64,000 nt of DNA from Phoebastria nigripes (GCA_035582835.1 JAYKAV010002486.1:406669-470668); one strand, 5' to 3'. Shown: positions 23,201 through 35,270, numbered from the stretch's first letter. Translations and numbers: made by a program. Notes: generated from the letters alone by a model not told the origin.

Positions 23201-25327
23201 ACTTAACTTAAATGCTTCTGCACAGAACTTCACATTAAATTGGCTTAGCACTCAAAAAAACAGAAGCTGAAGTTAAGGCAGTGTCTTGAACTGTTCTGTT
23301 TCAAACTTCTGTCCCCAGAACTCCAGCAGAGACTCTGAATTCCCAGACTCCGAATGGGAGTAGGCGTCTCAGTTTCCACGTTATCTCATGAAGACACCTG
23401 CTCTCCTTCAGAGACTATAAATATACTGTAGTCAAAAGCCTTGCCCAGGGAAATACTGACAATCAAGTGATGATTTCCTGAATGGTGACATCTACTAACA
23501 CCTATGAAGAGCTTTGGGATGAAGTCAGCCTGTGCCCAGCCGTCTGGAGATAAGGGCAGTCACTTCCAGCCCTTAGGAGGAATGCTAGCAATGCTGTTTC
23601 ACACCAGCAGTTTTAGGGAAGAGACCTTGTTTTGAGAAGGCACATTCCTAAATATCTCCTAGTCCAAACAAGGCTTAATCCAAGTTGAAAGCTGGTTTCA
23701 CACAAGTGAAAACCTGAGCTTAACACTTTTTGAGCACTGTTTGCACAGTTGGTTCTGGCTGTCATGTAGATTTTAGTTTATCTGGATAACATCATAGCAT
23801 CCTACAGAGACTAAACTGTAACACAACTTGTTTCCTATGTTAACATCTTCGTTTACAGAGGATTAAATTCTGTGTTCTTAACGGACGTCCAGAGGAGGCA
23901 GACTTGACTGTGTGACCTCGCCCCAAGGAACAAATTGTCTGCTTCTTGTGAGCAGACAACACCCATATGAAAAATCTTCAATTTGAAACTGTTGTCCAGT
24001 AATGCACGGACCAAAGTGATTTATTAAAAAGGAGCTCTGTTTTGTGTAAAAACTGGACCATATACATGATAGACACTTTTTGCTAGAAATATGCCCGCAC
24101 CATTACACATTTAGTAAGAATGCAGCCCACTGCGCCCTCCCCTCCAACACAAAGGGATCTATTATTTCAATCTGCTGCCACCACACTTGCCATAATGCCT
24201 GTATCTGCATTCCACGGTGAATCCCATAGAGACCATTAATACCCTTCAGCCAAGCGAGCAGATGGCCCCCTTTCACTTTTATTGGATCAGAAAGCGATTC
24301 CACGTCGGAGCGCTTTTTGTAAAACAGGCTAGACTTGGATAAAGCAAGACAATAGTTTCCCTCCCCTCCCCTCCCACCGCAGCATCCCCCTAAAGAAAAC
24401 AAGGAGGGTTTGCGTGAGAACTGATGGAATTCCTTTGTGAGAGGAAAGCAAACTCATGCAGTCCCATCCTCCCGCCCCAGGCACCACCACCACCACCTCC
24501 TGCTCTCCTCTGCTGCAGCTCCCTCCCGCCAGCCCCCGCAAACCTGTCTGAAGGACTGCAGGGTGTTCTCGGCCTCCTCCCTCTGAAGCATCTCCTCTTG
24601 CAACCTGGAAGGGGCGAGACAGCGATGAGGAGGGAGTGGGGGGGTCCCCCCAAATCCCCCCTCCAGCCTCCCGCCGCCCCCAGCCCAGGTCGGCATGCTC
24701 AGGGGCTGCCTCCGCGCCAGCGGGCGGGGCAGGGGGCAGCGCAGGGCGCCAGCAGCCCGAACCCGCCCTCCCCTCGCACACTCACTTCTCCCTCAGCCGC
24801 ATGATGTCGTCGGCGAGGTTATCCCGCTCCACTTCCACGCGTGCCTTGTCGTTGGTGAGCTGGTCCACCTGCCGGCGCAGCTCCCGCATCTCCTCCTCGT
24901 AGAGGTCGCCCAGGCGGGACGTGCCCTTGCCCTTGAGCTGCTCCAGCTCGGCCAGCAGGATCTTGTTCTGCTGCTCCAGGAAGCGCACCTTGTCGATGTA
25001 GTTGGCGAAGCGGTCGTTGAGCTCCTGCAGCTCCACCTTCTCGTTGGTGCGGTTCGCCTTGAACTCCGTGTTGATGGCGTCAGCCAGGGAAAAGTCCACG
25101 GAGTCGTGGAGCCGCATGGGCGGCATGCTGCTCCGCAGCCGCACCGACGTCGTCTTGGTGGCGTACATGCCGCCGGGCGAGGCGGACACGTACCGGGCGG
25201 TGCTGGGCCGCAGGGAGCTGCCCAGCGAGTAGCGGCTGCTGGAGGTGATGTANCGGGTGCCGGTGCTGGGGCGGCTGCCCCCGCCGAACATGCGGCGGTA
25301 CGAGGAGTTCTTGGTGCTGATGCTCAT
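17251..25327 (-). CDS. VIM: vimentin, type III intermediate filament protein (9 coding exons, complete)
   Basis: Vimentin assembles into cytoplasmic intermediate filaments of mesenchymal cells. Coding exons on the minus strand are 25327-24786, 24604-24544, 20452-20357, 20212-20051, 19529-19404, 18674-18454, 18360-18317, 17901-17816 and 17292-17251. All introns are GT-AG. The join is 1380 nt, giving 459 residues; human vimentin has 466. The order is a basic Ser/Arg-rich head, coil 1 starting near [20 protein letters not shown], the rod-end motif [12 protein letters not shown] closing at residue 403, and a tail ending HHDDLE. The only cysteine recognised is Cys321 (in LTCEVDAL), matching the single cysteine of human vimentin. 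The start was chosen because [16 protein letters not shown] is the known avian N-terminus and its ATG has G at -3; upstream in-frame codons are GC-rich leader. Internal exon sizes equal those of vertebrate VIM. Desmin, the nearest paralogue, is excluded by head and tail sequence. Confidence 0.98.
17816..17901 (-). CDS. VIM: VIM exon 8 (tail)
   Basis: This 86-nt exon completes a split Glu codon and encodes the tail segment ending [10 protein letters not shown], which is nearly invariant in vertebrate vimentin. It has a TGCAG acceptor and a GTTGGT donor. Confidence 0.97.
18317..18360 (-). CDS. VIM: VIM exon 7 (start of tail)
   Basis: This 44-nt exon encodes [14 protein letters not shown] and opens the tail domain. 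It has a CAG acceptor and a GTAAGC donor; both flanking codons are split and rejoin in frame. Confidence 0.96.
18454..18674 (-). CDS. VIM: VIM exon 6 (end of rod domain)
   Basis: This 221-nt exon encodes the C-terminal half of coil 2, from [15 protein letters not shown] to the helix-termination motif [12 protein letters not shown], the most conserved motif of all intermediate filament proteins. The last Arg codon is split across the next intron. Confidence 0.98.
19404..19529 (-). CDS. VIM: VIM exon 5
   Basis: This 126-nt phase-0 exon begins [13 protein letters not shown] and ends CEVDALKGS. It carries Cys321, the residue that corresponds to the redox-sensitive single cysteine of mammalian vimentin. 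It has a CACAG acceptor and a GTAAG-type donor. Confidence 0.97.
20051..20212 (-). CDS. VIM: VIM exon 4
   Basis: This 162-nt phase-0 exon begins [12 protein letters not shown] and ends AEEWYKSK, spanning the end of coil 1B, the linker and the start of coil 2. It has a CTAAG acceptor and a GTAAGT donor. Confidence 0.97.
20357..20452 (-). CDS. VIM: VIM exon 3
   Basis: This 96-nt phase-0 exon encodes a 32-residue coil 1B segment that begins [15 protein letters not shown] and ends KKLHDE. It has a TCAG acceptor and a GTAAGC donor. Confidence 0.97.
20453..24543 (-). other. VIM: VIM intron 2 (4.1 kb)
   Basis: This is the largest VIM intron. It is AT-rich, and I recognised no transposable element or exon in it. 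A short perfect 9-bp inverted repeat with a 7-base loop lies at 23935-23959. The conserved exons flanking it are unambiguous. Confidence 0.85.
24544..24604 (-). CDS. VIM: VIM exon 2
   Basis: This 61-nt exon encodes [20 protein letters not shown] after completing the split Lys181 codon. It is flanked by a CCAG acceptor and a GTTTGC donor. The length equals that of VIM exon 2 in other vertebrates. Confidence 0.97.
24605..24785 (-). other. VIM: VIM intron 1
   Basis: This 181-base, GC-rich GT-AG intron lies within the CpG island. No embedded gene or repeat was seen. Confidence 0.9.
24786..25327 (-). CDS. VIM: VIM exon 1, coding part (head, coil 1A and most of coil 1B start)
   Basis: This exon encodes residues 1-180 plus two bases of Lys181 and ends at a GTGAG donor. 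It holds the whole head domain and the helix-initiation motif [12 protein letters not shown]. One ambiguous base at 25253 is the third position of a CGN codon, so Arg25 is certain whatever the base. Confidence 0.97.
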
Positions 25328-25433
25328 GGCGACGGCGGTGCGGGCTTTGTAATCCGGGAGCGGAGCGGGGCGACTCGAGTGCGCGGCGGGCGAAGAAGGG
25401 CGGTGGCCCCGGCCCGGGCCCCCTCTTATGGGG
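25328..25433 (-). promoter_or_regulatory. VIM: VIM 5' leader and core promoter
   Basis: The GC-rich segment upstream of the VIM ATG reads CATAAGAG on the minus strand at 25430-25423, a plausible degenerate TATA element about 100 nt upstream of the start codon. If it is used, transcription would start near 25400 and the leader would be about 70 nt. This placement is inference. Sequence upstream is lost in an assembly gap. Confidence 0.5.
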
Positions 25434-25543
25434 NNNNNNNNNNNNNNNNNNNNNNNNNNNNNNNNNNNNNNNNNNNNNNNNNNNNNNNNNNNNNNNNNNN
25501 NNNNNNNNNNNNNNNNNNNNNNNNNNNNNNNNNNNNNNNNNNN
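25434..25543. other. assembly gap (110 N) in the VIM promoter
   Basis: There are 110 consecutive undetermined bases, flanked by extremely GC-rich sequence. This looks like a sequencing drop-out. It removes the proximal promoter just upstream of the TATA-like element. Confidence 0.99.
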
Positions 25544-27065
25544 GCTGCCCGCCGCCGCCGCGGACACAAAGGCGGGCGTGCGGGGCGGCCGGGGGCGGCG
25601 GGGAGAGGAGTGGGGGGCAGCACCCCTACCTCCCCGGCTCGGCTCGGCGTGGGGGCGACGCGGCTGAGCCCCGAGGGCCGGCAGATTTCTNCCCGGGGCT
25701 GCGGGAGGGCGGCCGCTGAGGCAGGGGAAGTGGCAGGGAGGGCGCGGCGGGGCGGTGGCCCGCAGATGGGGGCGCGGGGGGAACCCCGGCACGGCGCGGG
25801 GCGCCCGGGGAGGGCGGGGGTGGCAGCAGCGGCATCCTCGGCTTCGCGGAAGTGGGCGCTGAGCTTTCCCTTGCCTCTCGTTATCCCCCGCCGAGAGTTA
25901 GCGCGGCGATTGCAAGGGGGGGTTGGCAGGTTTAATGTTACACCACAGGACAGGCAAAATACTCCAGTAACCCAGGATGCATACATTAAAAAACCCCCTG
26001 TAGGTATGATGTATGTATATATATACGTATCTATATATCTTTTTGAGAACCTGTTTCGTTTCTTAGCTTTCTGAAAGAGAGTAAGATCAGGGAAGGGTGA
26101 TGCCAACTGTTCACAAAGGGCTGCCAAATGTCCAAAATAAACAGGCAGGAAAATAATACATCTGTGTCTTCTCTAGCTGCCTCCCACGACAGCAATCTCA
26201 GCTCCTACTTATGTGCTGAAGACACAACATTTACAGGCTAAATATGTTTTCCCTGTAGCTGGGTGAGCATTTACACAGGTAAGGCTTAATTCTGCCATTA
26301 TTGTAACAACGATCCCAGCAATAACTATTTTTTTAGTGTGGACAGTACATTACTGAAATACCTGCAACCAGGATCTTGCTCTTAGATGCAATCCTTGTAA
26401 TAACTAGGATAGTGGGAGGCTTGATTTTAATGAAGGTTTGTTTCTGCACTGTTGGACCCAACAGACTTTTGCTATTCATTTCAGTAGGCACACGATAGAG
26501 TCTTAGGAAAGCACCTGGCAAAATGATAATTATTCATTAGACTTGATCTGCAAATATCCTAGGCCAGAGAAAAATCCCAGTGTTTCAAGAGCAATTTTAC
26601 TATCAAAATGGGGCTATCGGCGGTAGAGAAGAATGATGTAGGTAGTGCAGGGCAACAGCAATGGCATGAAATTTAACAGAGAAAAACTTAGACTGAGTAG
26701 CAGCAGATTGTTTTCAGTATGAATGCAGAAATTGTTTAAGGGAGATGACAGAATCCCTGTCATTTAGATAATTTAAAACTTGACTGGCCAAAGCACAACT
26801 CATATTCTCCAATCCTGCACTGACACATCAGGTAAGGGACATCTTTTTCCTCTTTGCTATGGGAAGTGCCCAATACAATGTAGAGGTATTATCTGTAATT
26901 TATTACTTCAGCACTTACGGGATGCAAAACTACTATCAATTTTTAATCCTTTTTAACTTGCAGTCCTGCAGAAGCAAATACCTTCACTGGAAATTCTGAT
27001 AAATCTGAACACAAACAGCAGAGGGGAAGGTAATCTTCACACCCCAAATCACAGTAAAGTCCGCT

Positions 27066-27093
27066 ATTGTACTTCAGGTATTGTACTTCAGGT
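27066..27093. repeat. 14-bp tandem duplication
   Basis: ATTGTACTTCAGGT occurs twice head to tail without mismatch, in intergenic DNA about 1.7 kb upstream of VIM. Confidence 0.9.
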
Positions 27094-30000
27094 GTCATAC
27101 CTTACGAGGAAGAATTGGAGCCCATATATTTTATTGAGGATATTTTTTTTTTTTGGCAAAGGAAACTGTGCTTTAGTTTCATTCTGATGGCAACCAGAAG
27201 TGCAGGAATGCAGTTTGTATCTAAATGTAGGTCCTTGAGGTTTTAATTTCCTTTATTCACTGAAGCTTAGTCAAGCAAATGAAGCTGACAAGGTTGAGCT
27301 ACTGAAGTGCTTGCAGCGTAAGTCCTGGGCTACAGCTCATTCCATTCACCCACTGAATAGGAGGCAGAGGTCACCCGGCATTCCTGAGGCTAAGGGTACC
27401 CGCAGCCCAGCCTGGACGCTGTTGTGCTGTCTGGCCCTCTGAGAGCTCTTTATTTAAGCCATCAAGTTTGAGCTGTAAGCCTTTGTGAGGCCTGGCACAA
27501 AAGTACAGAGTCCTTCTATGAGCAGGCAAAAAAGTAAACCAGCACATAACCAACAGCCTCACAGATTAAAGATGCTTTACTCAGAAGTGCTGATAGTTTT
27601 AGCAGATTGTTGGTTTTTTAAAGGTGCGCTGTGCCCAATCTGTTTTTCCCAACAGAGCACAACTTATTTATACTCCACAAAACCTTTAATGGCACACACA
27701 CGCAACAGTCATCTTTCATTCAGAAACTGCTTTGCCCCTAAAATCCAAGGAGGTGTTTGTTTTAGTAAATAAATATGACCCCCTCCACCACATTTCGAGT
27801 GTAATTTCCATATGTTTATGTCACCGCTGCCATATGTACTCTTGGCCACCTGCCTCATTGCTGTTTCTCACTATGAAATTTTCCTGGAAATGTTTGGATA
27901 TTGTCAGTTGTCGGGACTACAATAAACCTTTAAGTGTCTTTTGCTGGTTGGCACTTACACAGATGCATAAATAGAGGAAGCTCTAAGTTTCTTGTAAGTC
28001 TGTAATAAATTTAACACACATATGCATCCCGAACCCCAAAGGGGAACAAGAACTGGTCTCTTGAAATGCGAAAAGATCTCCACAGTACTTGTCAGGAAAG
28101 ACTCTATCTCAGTGTAGCCATACAAATCATTGGAAGAGTGTACTACTTTGAATTGAAATGAAGCCACAGTAATCAGCCTAATTTTAAGGAAAGGGCTATG
28201 GGACTCTCAGAGACCGTGGCTGGTCAGGACCTTGACCACTTCTTAGATGAAGGACAGACAGCTAATAGCATCACTAAATACCATGTTGGGGATTATTCAT
28301 AAACTGTTAGTTGTCATCTGTGTTGTTTATTGTGATGCCTTCATTTGCANTTCCAGTACGCAGTCAGGCAGCTGCTTGGTCAGCTTGCGATGTCACATAC
28401 CTCTACAGAGGTAGATCAGAGGTAAGCCAATGGCACTCTTAAAAATAGGTATTTTTATGGTGAGCCTTTCAGTTCACACTGCAAAATTTATTGTGGCATT
28501 TTTTGGCTTTTTGCCAGAGAACTGATGTCTTGGTTCACTGCCAAGAATGAAATATGGAGTCAAGCCCTAGAAGTGTAGCAAAAAATATTGGATTGTTGTG
28601 TAACTTTCATTAACAGGGAAAATGGGTGTGCATAGGGAGAGGGTACAGATGCCTGAACGGCTTTATATTGAAAATCTGTTACGCTAAAAAGGAAGAAGTC
28701 TTCATAACAGTCAGAATTTCCCTGGCTTTCTTGTACAAATATCTGTCGGTCTGAAAACATCACTGAAAAGAATGGCATTCACGTTTTTTTGATTTGCCAT
28801 TTTATTTAAACAGTGAGAAACTAGGGAAATTTCGTCCAAATATTGAATGTGCTTTCCAGTTATTATAGACCTTGACTAAACAGATGTGAATACTTTCATT
28901 AATCAGATTTGTGCACTTTTAGTAAGGTTTCTGCTTCCAGGAGGTATAAAATGACTCATAAATATTAAATATCCAGGAAAAACATCCTGCTGTGCAAATG
29001 CAATCACTTTTGTTTTCAGTACCATACAGCAACCTTAAGCCCTGGCATGCATGGGGCTGTAGAGGCATTCCTTCACACTTCCCCTGCTCCATGAATATTG
29101 AACAAACTCCAGGCAAAAGGGACCCGCTTTAACAGGAGGATATGAAAGACTCTTAATGTCCTACAGCAAACTGAATAGGAACTCTCCGTAATGCTCAGCC
29201 ACAGCAAGTGCTGTGGCCTATCGCTTGAGTGAGTGCTGTAACTTTTAGTCCAAAAGAGCACTTCCTCCTTCAGCATGGTCTGAAAAGACTAAGACTGCTA
29301 TGGTTTTGAAAACAGAAAGGTTCCTGTTTCCAAAAAATGGATTCCGGCTGTAAATCTTCAGCTGGGGCCGGTCCCTCCCTTTAGCTGGGAGCAAAGTGTA
29401 ACAAGGAGCCCCCAAGAAAGGCTGGTGCATGCAGGGAAGAGCTGATTTTTCTGAGCCCAGAGAATATGTCTCCCTGCACACTGCCTGGGAGAAGCTGATT
29501 TGGGGTTTGAATACCACTGGGCTGCAGAACATCTAAATGTCCAGGCATTGAAGTCTCCCCTTGTGAGTAACTTCCTTGACTAAATATGGTCTTAAGAAAG
29601 AAATTGGCAAATTCTTTTATGAAATTTACTTTTTAAATGATGTTGCCTACAGTCGTTGCCAGTGTTGCAAAGCATATCAGACTGGTGTGACTAGCTGCTG
29701 ATTTTTTCAAGGAAATGACTAGGCTCTATACTAAAAACTAACCAAGTCTCTCTGCAATATTATATTTTAATGTAAAATGAACTATATGAAACTGGCAGGG
29801 GTTTCATCATTAGGGAAGTGTTTTGAACATGACTCATGCCACCCAGTTGCATGACTTACATTTCCAAAAATTATTATTGTCGTGCATAAAGCTCCCCTCT
29901 ACTATGGTTTCTAATTGCCAGAATAGGACATTTTCTGTATCAAAATAGGACATTTCTGTACCAAATCAGGTACTCATTTTCAAAGCCAGTACAGCCCTCT

Positions 30001-33000
30001 GCCCAGAGTCCCAACACCATGTCTCAAACACCATGCACAGTTCTAGCAACACAGAGAAGAGAAAGAGAAGTTTTTCAGCTCTACCATAGGTATAGCAATT
30101 TATTTAATCCATCCCTTAAACAAAAAAAGGGTGACAACCTGTATACTCCACCTGTCTCACTTCACTTAATAGCAATAGCACTGACTGCTGAATGTCAGCA
30201 ATACGTTTAGCAATGACTGGAACATAAAGGACAAGGTTTTCCAAACTGTCAAGAGGTTTGGCATGGTTTGAGGCTCGATGCTCAACCTGAAACTCTTTAA
30301 GCAGAACTAATTTCCAGAATACACAAAGTCCCTCAGTCTTGATTTGTGTGCCCCAAAATAGATAATTTGAAATTTTAGCTATCTGCTCTCCTTGTTTCAT
30401 GAAGTTTGTATTTTGCCAAAGACCAAGGAAAGCTTAAGCTTTCAGTAGGATCTATGTAAAATGTTGCATAATGTGCAGGGCTTCTTTTTGTCCTTTGCCA
30501 CATTGCCCTTGCTATCAAGAACAGTGCTCAGTTGCTATCCCTGCAGTAAGCACAGGTAGAAGTCAACAGCGTGGATGAACATTCATTTGTCACTTTACAA
30601 TGGGAAGCCATAATACTAATCTGTCTGGGATCACTGTTTTAAATTTTGAGATTGCAAACCTTTTCAAAGATGAGTCACCCATCCATCCATCCTCTCTTCT
30701 GGAAAAAGCTAAAAGAAGTGATTCTACTATGCCATTAATGAACCCTGTCAGTTAGACATTTACTACTACTTTTTGGCCAAGCTTTTTCAAAGCAAACTGC
30801 TTAAAGAGCTCCTCTAGCCAAAAAACAATTAAATCTGAGGAGTGATTTCATTCTTCTCTCTCCCCTAGTTCCATCCCTTACACAAAGCATAAATAGCATA
30901 ATGTTTTCTTGCCATGATATACCAGGAAATGATGATGTTCTTTCTGAGGAAGAGGCAGGACACAGCAGTGGAATCGTTAATTGCATGCAGCAATTGTTCC
31001 ATTCTTCCTTTGAGATGCCCAGGACAAGCAGAACAGTACTAGCGCCTTGAGGGCCAAGTTTTTGTGGATTCCTCAGTCCAAGTTCTTGTGCCAAATCCTT
31101 GGTTCCAATGAGACTCATAAACTGAGCGTACATTGTGCTAGCCATTCTGGGATTAGTTGGCTCCTTACAAAGGGAAAAGGCAGTGGTGCACACACCCCAA
31201 AGTTGAGAAGACTGAGTTTCTAAGAACACAAGCTGGTTTTACATGCCAGCTCTATGCCTAATTTTCAAGCATAAATATACTCTGTCCAGTTAGGATTGAG
31301 GAGGGAAGATGATCCAGATTTAAGCTGATAGTATGCATAAAATATTGTGGGCTACAGGGAATTGAGTGGAAAATTTATTAAATACATATAGAGCAGATGG
31401 TGCATATGGCTGGAGAAGGAAGAAAGCAAATATCTGTAAGAGTGGAGGAGTCCATATCTTTTCCAGTGGAAAGGTGTCCTGCTTCCCATTACAAAGACAA
31501 ACTCACTACCTACCTGAAATTTTCCTTGGGAATTTGGTCTTGCATACAGTCATTGGGTGGGAGAGAGCTTGTGTAGGATGNCAGGAAGAAGGACCTAGCA
31601 ACTATTTAGGAGCTTTGTAGATGCTTTGGTTTTCCTGACTCTTAGACTTTTGCCAATGTTTGTGGCTGTTTATTTGACATGGATCGGGCATTTCCCATAA
31701 ACTCCATGACATGGAAGTTACCAAGCCTACCATGTAAGTCCAGCACACCAGGATGAAACAACATGCAGGTCAGATGTCAGGACCTTTCAAAGACTGAGGA
31801 ATGGTTTACCCTGAATATGGTAATAATGCCACTGTCCTGCAGTTGTATTCTGAAAATAATCAACTTCTGTGGTATCAAGAGGAATCTTGAGATATATCCT
31901 GCAGATGAAGGACATAATACTATTGTACTACAATATACATGATGCCTGGACTGGTAGTGACAATGGGAATTACGCACAGTGTAGGTTAATTAATTACTTG
32001 AGTTTAATTCTGTTAGTTTTTGAACAACTGTGTTCTATACCGTAGGAGATGAGTGCTACATCTGACTTGGCACTGTAACTGCAATGAAGTCATCCTCAGG
32101 GACTTCATCTGACATGCAGGGTTCCTGATAGACAATTCCAACAATTTCCCATTGTACTTCTCTTATGAATTATGTGAAAGATGTTTGCTGGAGTCTTAAA
32201 TCAGCCTAACTCCTTACAGCTGAATATTGACACTGCCAGTCCATACTGGCATATGTCTTGTGCAAGAAGATTTCTCTTCTTCAGAAAGAACTATTTTGGC
32301 TTTCTTGACCCATTTAGGTTAGGCTTATTTGGGCTTCTCTCTCCAGACTGTCTCAGCAAAAAAAACATTTTAAATTCATAGCCCTTTTTCTAAAAAAGGT
32401 TTGTTTCAACTTCAGGAAAGCCCAAAGCTTTTTGTTCTTAGTTTGCAGCATGATGCAGACCTAGCAGCCAAAAATGACACTTTTATATTTTAGCTGGGAT
32501 TTTTTGCAGAATAACTTTTCAATTTATCCTTCATTTCAGTTTATCCTTACAAAATCTCACAACTTCTTCAAATCTGTGCTTTTCTATAGACTATTTTCCA
32601 AGAGACTTTCTGGTAGAAAAGAGCTATGTCCCAGCTGCTAAGCTTTAGTATATTGGTATGCTTGACAGACATTTGTAGACAAATCCAAAGTGAGAAAGAG
32701 AATATTTACAGTGCAACCACTTCTGTAATTGCAGTTCATAAGTGATATCAAATAGCTTTAAATTAGCTTTTAAGTAACTCATTTGCAAAGTGCCACAATA
32801 TAGCCAGGGTGGAAGACACCTCTGTGCTGCCTAGACACTGAGTGCTCAGCTTCTTGGGCAGATTTTANGGTACTTACTGTGTGCAATTGTGGTTTATCCA
32901 ATTTCAAGATAGCTCAGCAAGTCCACAGTTACAGCTCTGCTGTGGCTGCATTAAAGATTTTCTTTTTCTCTGGAGGAAACACCCTACTACTGAAATCCTA

Positions 33001-35256
33001 CCACCATGGTGACCAGCATAAGAGATCTCATTCCCTGTGCTAACTACAGTCTTAGTCGAAGATTAAACTCATCACATGGGACTGAATGAAAAAACAAAGT
33101 TTGGGCAGGGGCTGAACTCCTTAAAAGACAAGTCTGTGGTACACAAAAGCTTTAGGTGATACTGGATGGCCTTCTGAGCAAAAGGCATGACCAATGCCAA
33201 CATACAGCTACAAGCCTTTCTCAGTTTGCACACTATAGACTGTGCAAATCATATGGGGATGCTGGAGATAAAAGTTCCTGCCTTAAGCAAAATAGTAGGA
33301 TGCTCATCCAGGCTCACCATCTGCACTCTTTTTCTCACCTTTCCCTCATCCCTCCTCCCCCCCAGAGAGCAGCAGGCACCATGCCGTTTCCTCCTGCCCC
33401 TGCAAATGAGCTGGGATCTCCCACGCCATTACCTCATCCTGCCAGAGTGGCTTGAACTGATCCCCCCTTTAACACCGCCTGGCTCCGTGCCTGCTGTCAC
33501 CCATTTCCTGTGACCCTTCAAGGGTCTGACTCAAAACACATTCATTGCAGCAGCAATCTTTTGGCTGACTGCAGCGGGCCTTATAGAGCTCAGAGTCTGT
33601 TTTGTTCAGTCCAGCAAAGGGGTTTTTTTTGGTTACTAGCCTTTTTTTATCCTTTATTTTTTTGGTCAAGCAGTGGAATGTGTAAGTACAACAAGAAAGT
33701 CAGTAACATTATGTAAACATGAGCCTCTCATCCAGCCAGGGCGAGCATTGCAGGCCAAACATAACAAACAGGCCAGATTTATTTAGATTTAAATTTATTT
33801 AAACCAGAAAAGTAAAGATTTAATTAGAGAAGCAATGTCTTTTTATTCCTTATTCCCTACAGAGTATATGCATAGCTTCAGAACCTGAAAATAAAATCCT
33901 GAAATGGAGAGATTAATATATTTGTAAAGAGAAAGGTTAAAAATGTTTGTGTCTGATGACTCTTCCAAATAATTTCAGCTACATAAATTTCCCCTGTATA
34001 GAGTTCTTAGAAATGTGTTGGGAGAGGCTAACAAACCTGGTTTGATGTGGGTTTCATTTCTAGTCTTGCAGATGCATGGCATTATAAATGAAAATCGTAG
34101 GCTTTGTTAGCCATACTGGCATGGCCCAGCAGGCTTCCCAGAAACGCCACGTCTGTGGCTGAGGGTTACCTTTACTGAGCATCACTTCAGCAGAACCCAA
34201 GTCTGATAAATTCTCTCCTGAAACATTACATCCAGTACAGATTGATTTTGATAAACTGCAAAATGTTTTCAGTTTTATTAGTAGCCTACTGGGCCAACGG
34301 TTATGGAAACAATAATTTTCGCTAGACACTCTCAGTGATTTTTTTCAATTCAGTGATTGCATTGCAAGGGTATGACATGCCTCACATTCCTTCCTAGCCA
34401 CAGTGATTTCTGACCCAGAACATGAGCTTCCCTTCTAAACAGCTAAGATGTCGGTATACTCTTCCTGATCCTCATTTAGGTATTAAGTAGGTTATACTGG
34501 ACATTCAGACACAGGAAGTGTTGTTTGTTGTTCAGCCATCAACATTAATATTTGCCTGTATTGAAGTTTTGACTGATCACTGTGAATGCACTTTTAAACA
34601 TTTGGTGTATCACCAGAAAGAGATTTTTCTTGTTCTCTCTCCATTTTTTGAATATAGAGGAAATGCTCACAAACATGTCACAGCTACAGGTCTACTAGCT
34701 TCCATTACCTAGCCTTACATTGAGGGGTTACATTCAAAGTAAACTTGGAGCAATTTATACTGCTGCAGTATTGTGGCATCAATAAACCCTGTGACATGCA
34801 CTGCAGACTGGCAACCTTCTGCTCACAGCCAGGTGCAGGCAGAGGCCTTGCTGACCTGTTAGTCTCAGCTCTGCTGCAGGTGGGAAGGCAGGGAGAAGAG
34901 TTACATGTAACTGCAGAAGGCTTGAGAAGCCTAGAAAATCTTTTGTGCATGTTTGTTGTGTACATTTGTTGCTGGTGTGAATTATAGAAACACAACAGTG
35001 AAAATCTTTTCTTCTCGCTTTGAGGACAAGAGTACACGGTCCAGTCATAGTTTGTAATTTTACCTTTCAGTTGCCAAGTACAATGCAAAATCTTAAGGCG
35101 GTGGTTTTTGCATGTTTTTGAGATGTTTTTTGGCAGCATTGATGACTGTAACATTTTTAACAATTCTAAAGCACTGTAAGAAGAGAAAATATTGCAGTGG
35201 TTTTGTTTGCGTGTTCCTCTTACCACATGTAGCTGTTTCACTGGATGTGTTTATTG

Positions 35257-35270
35257 GTTACCAGGGCAAC
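35257..35270. promoter_or_regulatory. RFX X-box motif
   Basis: GTTACCAGGGCAAC matches both half-sites of the RFX consensus GTNRCC and RGYAAC with a two-base spacer. It lies 3.3 kb upstream of TRDMT1. RFX factors control ciliary and other genes; whether this copy is bound is unknown. Confidence 0.5.

Larger units (their letters stand above)
24470..25960. promoter_or_regulatory. CpG island over VIM promoter and exon 1
   Basis: The base composition changes sharply to very GC- and CpG-rich across VIM exons 1-2 and about 600 bases upstream, with many GC-box-like GGGCGG or CCGCCC cores, especially at 25544-25840. Flanking DNA on both sides is AT-rich. Boundaries are by eye. Confidence 0.8.

Noticed and set aside
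24695..26127. Plus-strand frame of 459 codons and minus-strand frame of 233 codons across the VIM CpG island
   Set aside because: The plus frame is antisense to VIM exon 1 and passes through the N gap; both reflect absence of stops in GC-rich DNA. The only supported protein there is vimentin.
30801..31229. Minus-strand 142-codon open frame
   Set aside because: No recognisable domain, no splice context, and AT-rich surroundings; length is within chance for this much DNA.
34705..35241. Minus-strand 178-codon open frame
   Set aside because: It is the longest orphan frame in the intergenic region, but it is cysteine- and serine-scattered with no family resemblance and no promoter signal; RNA evidence would be needed.
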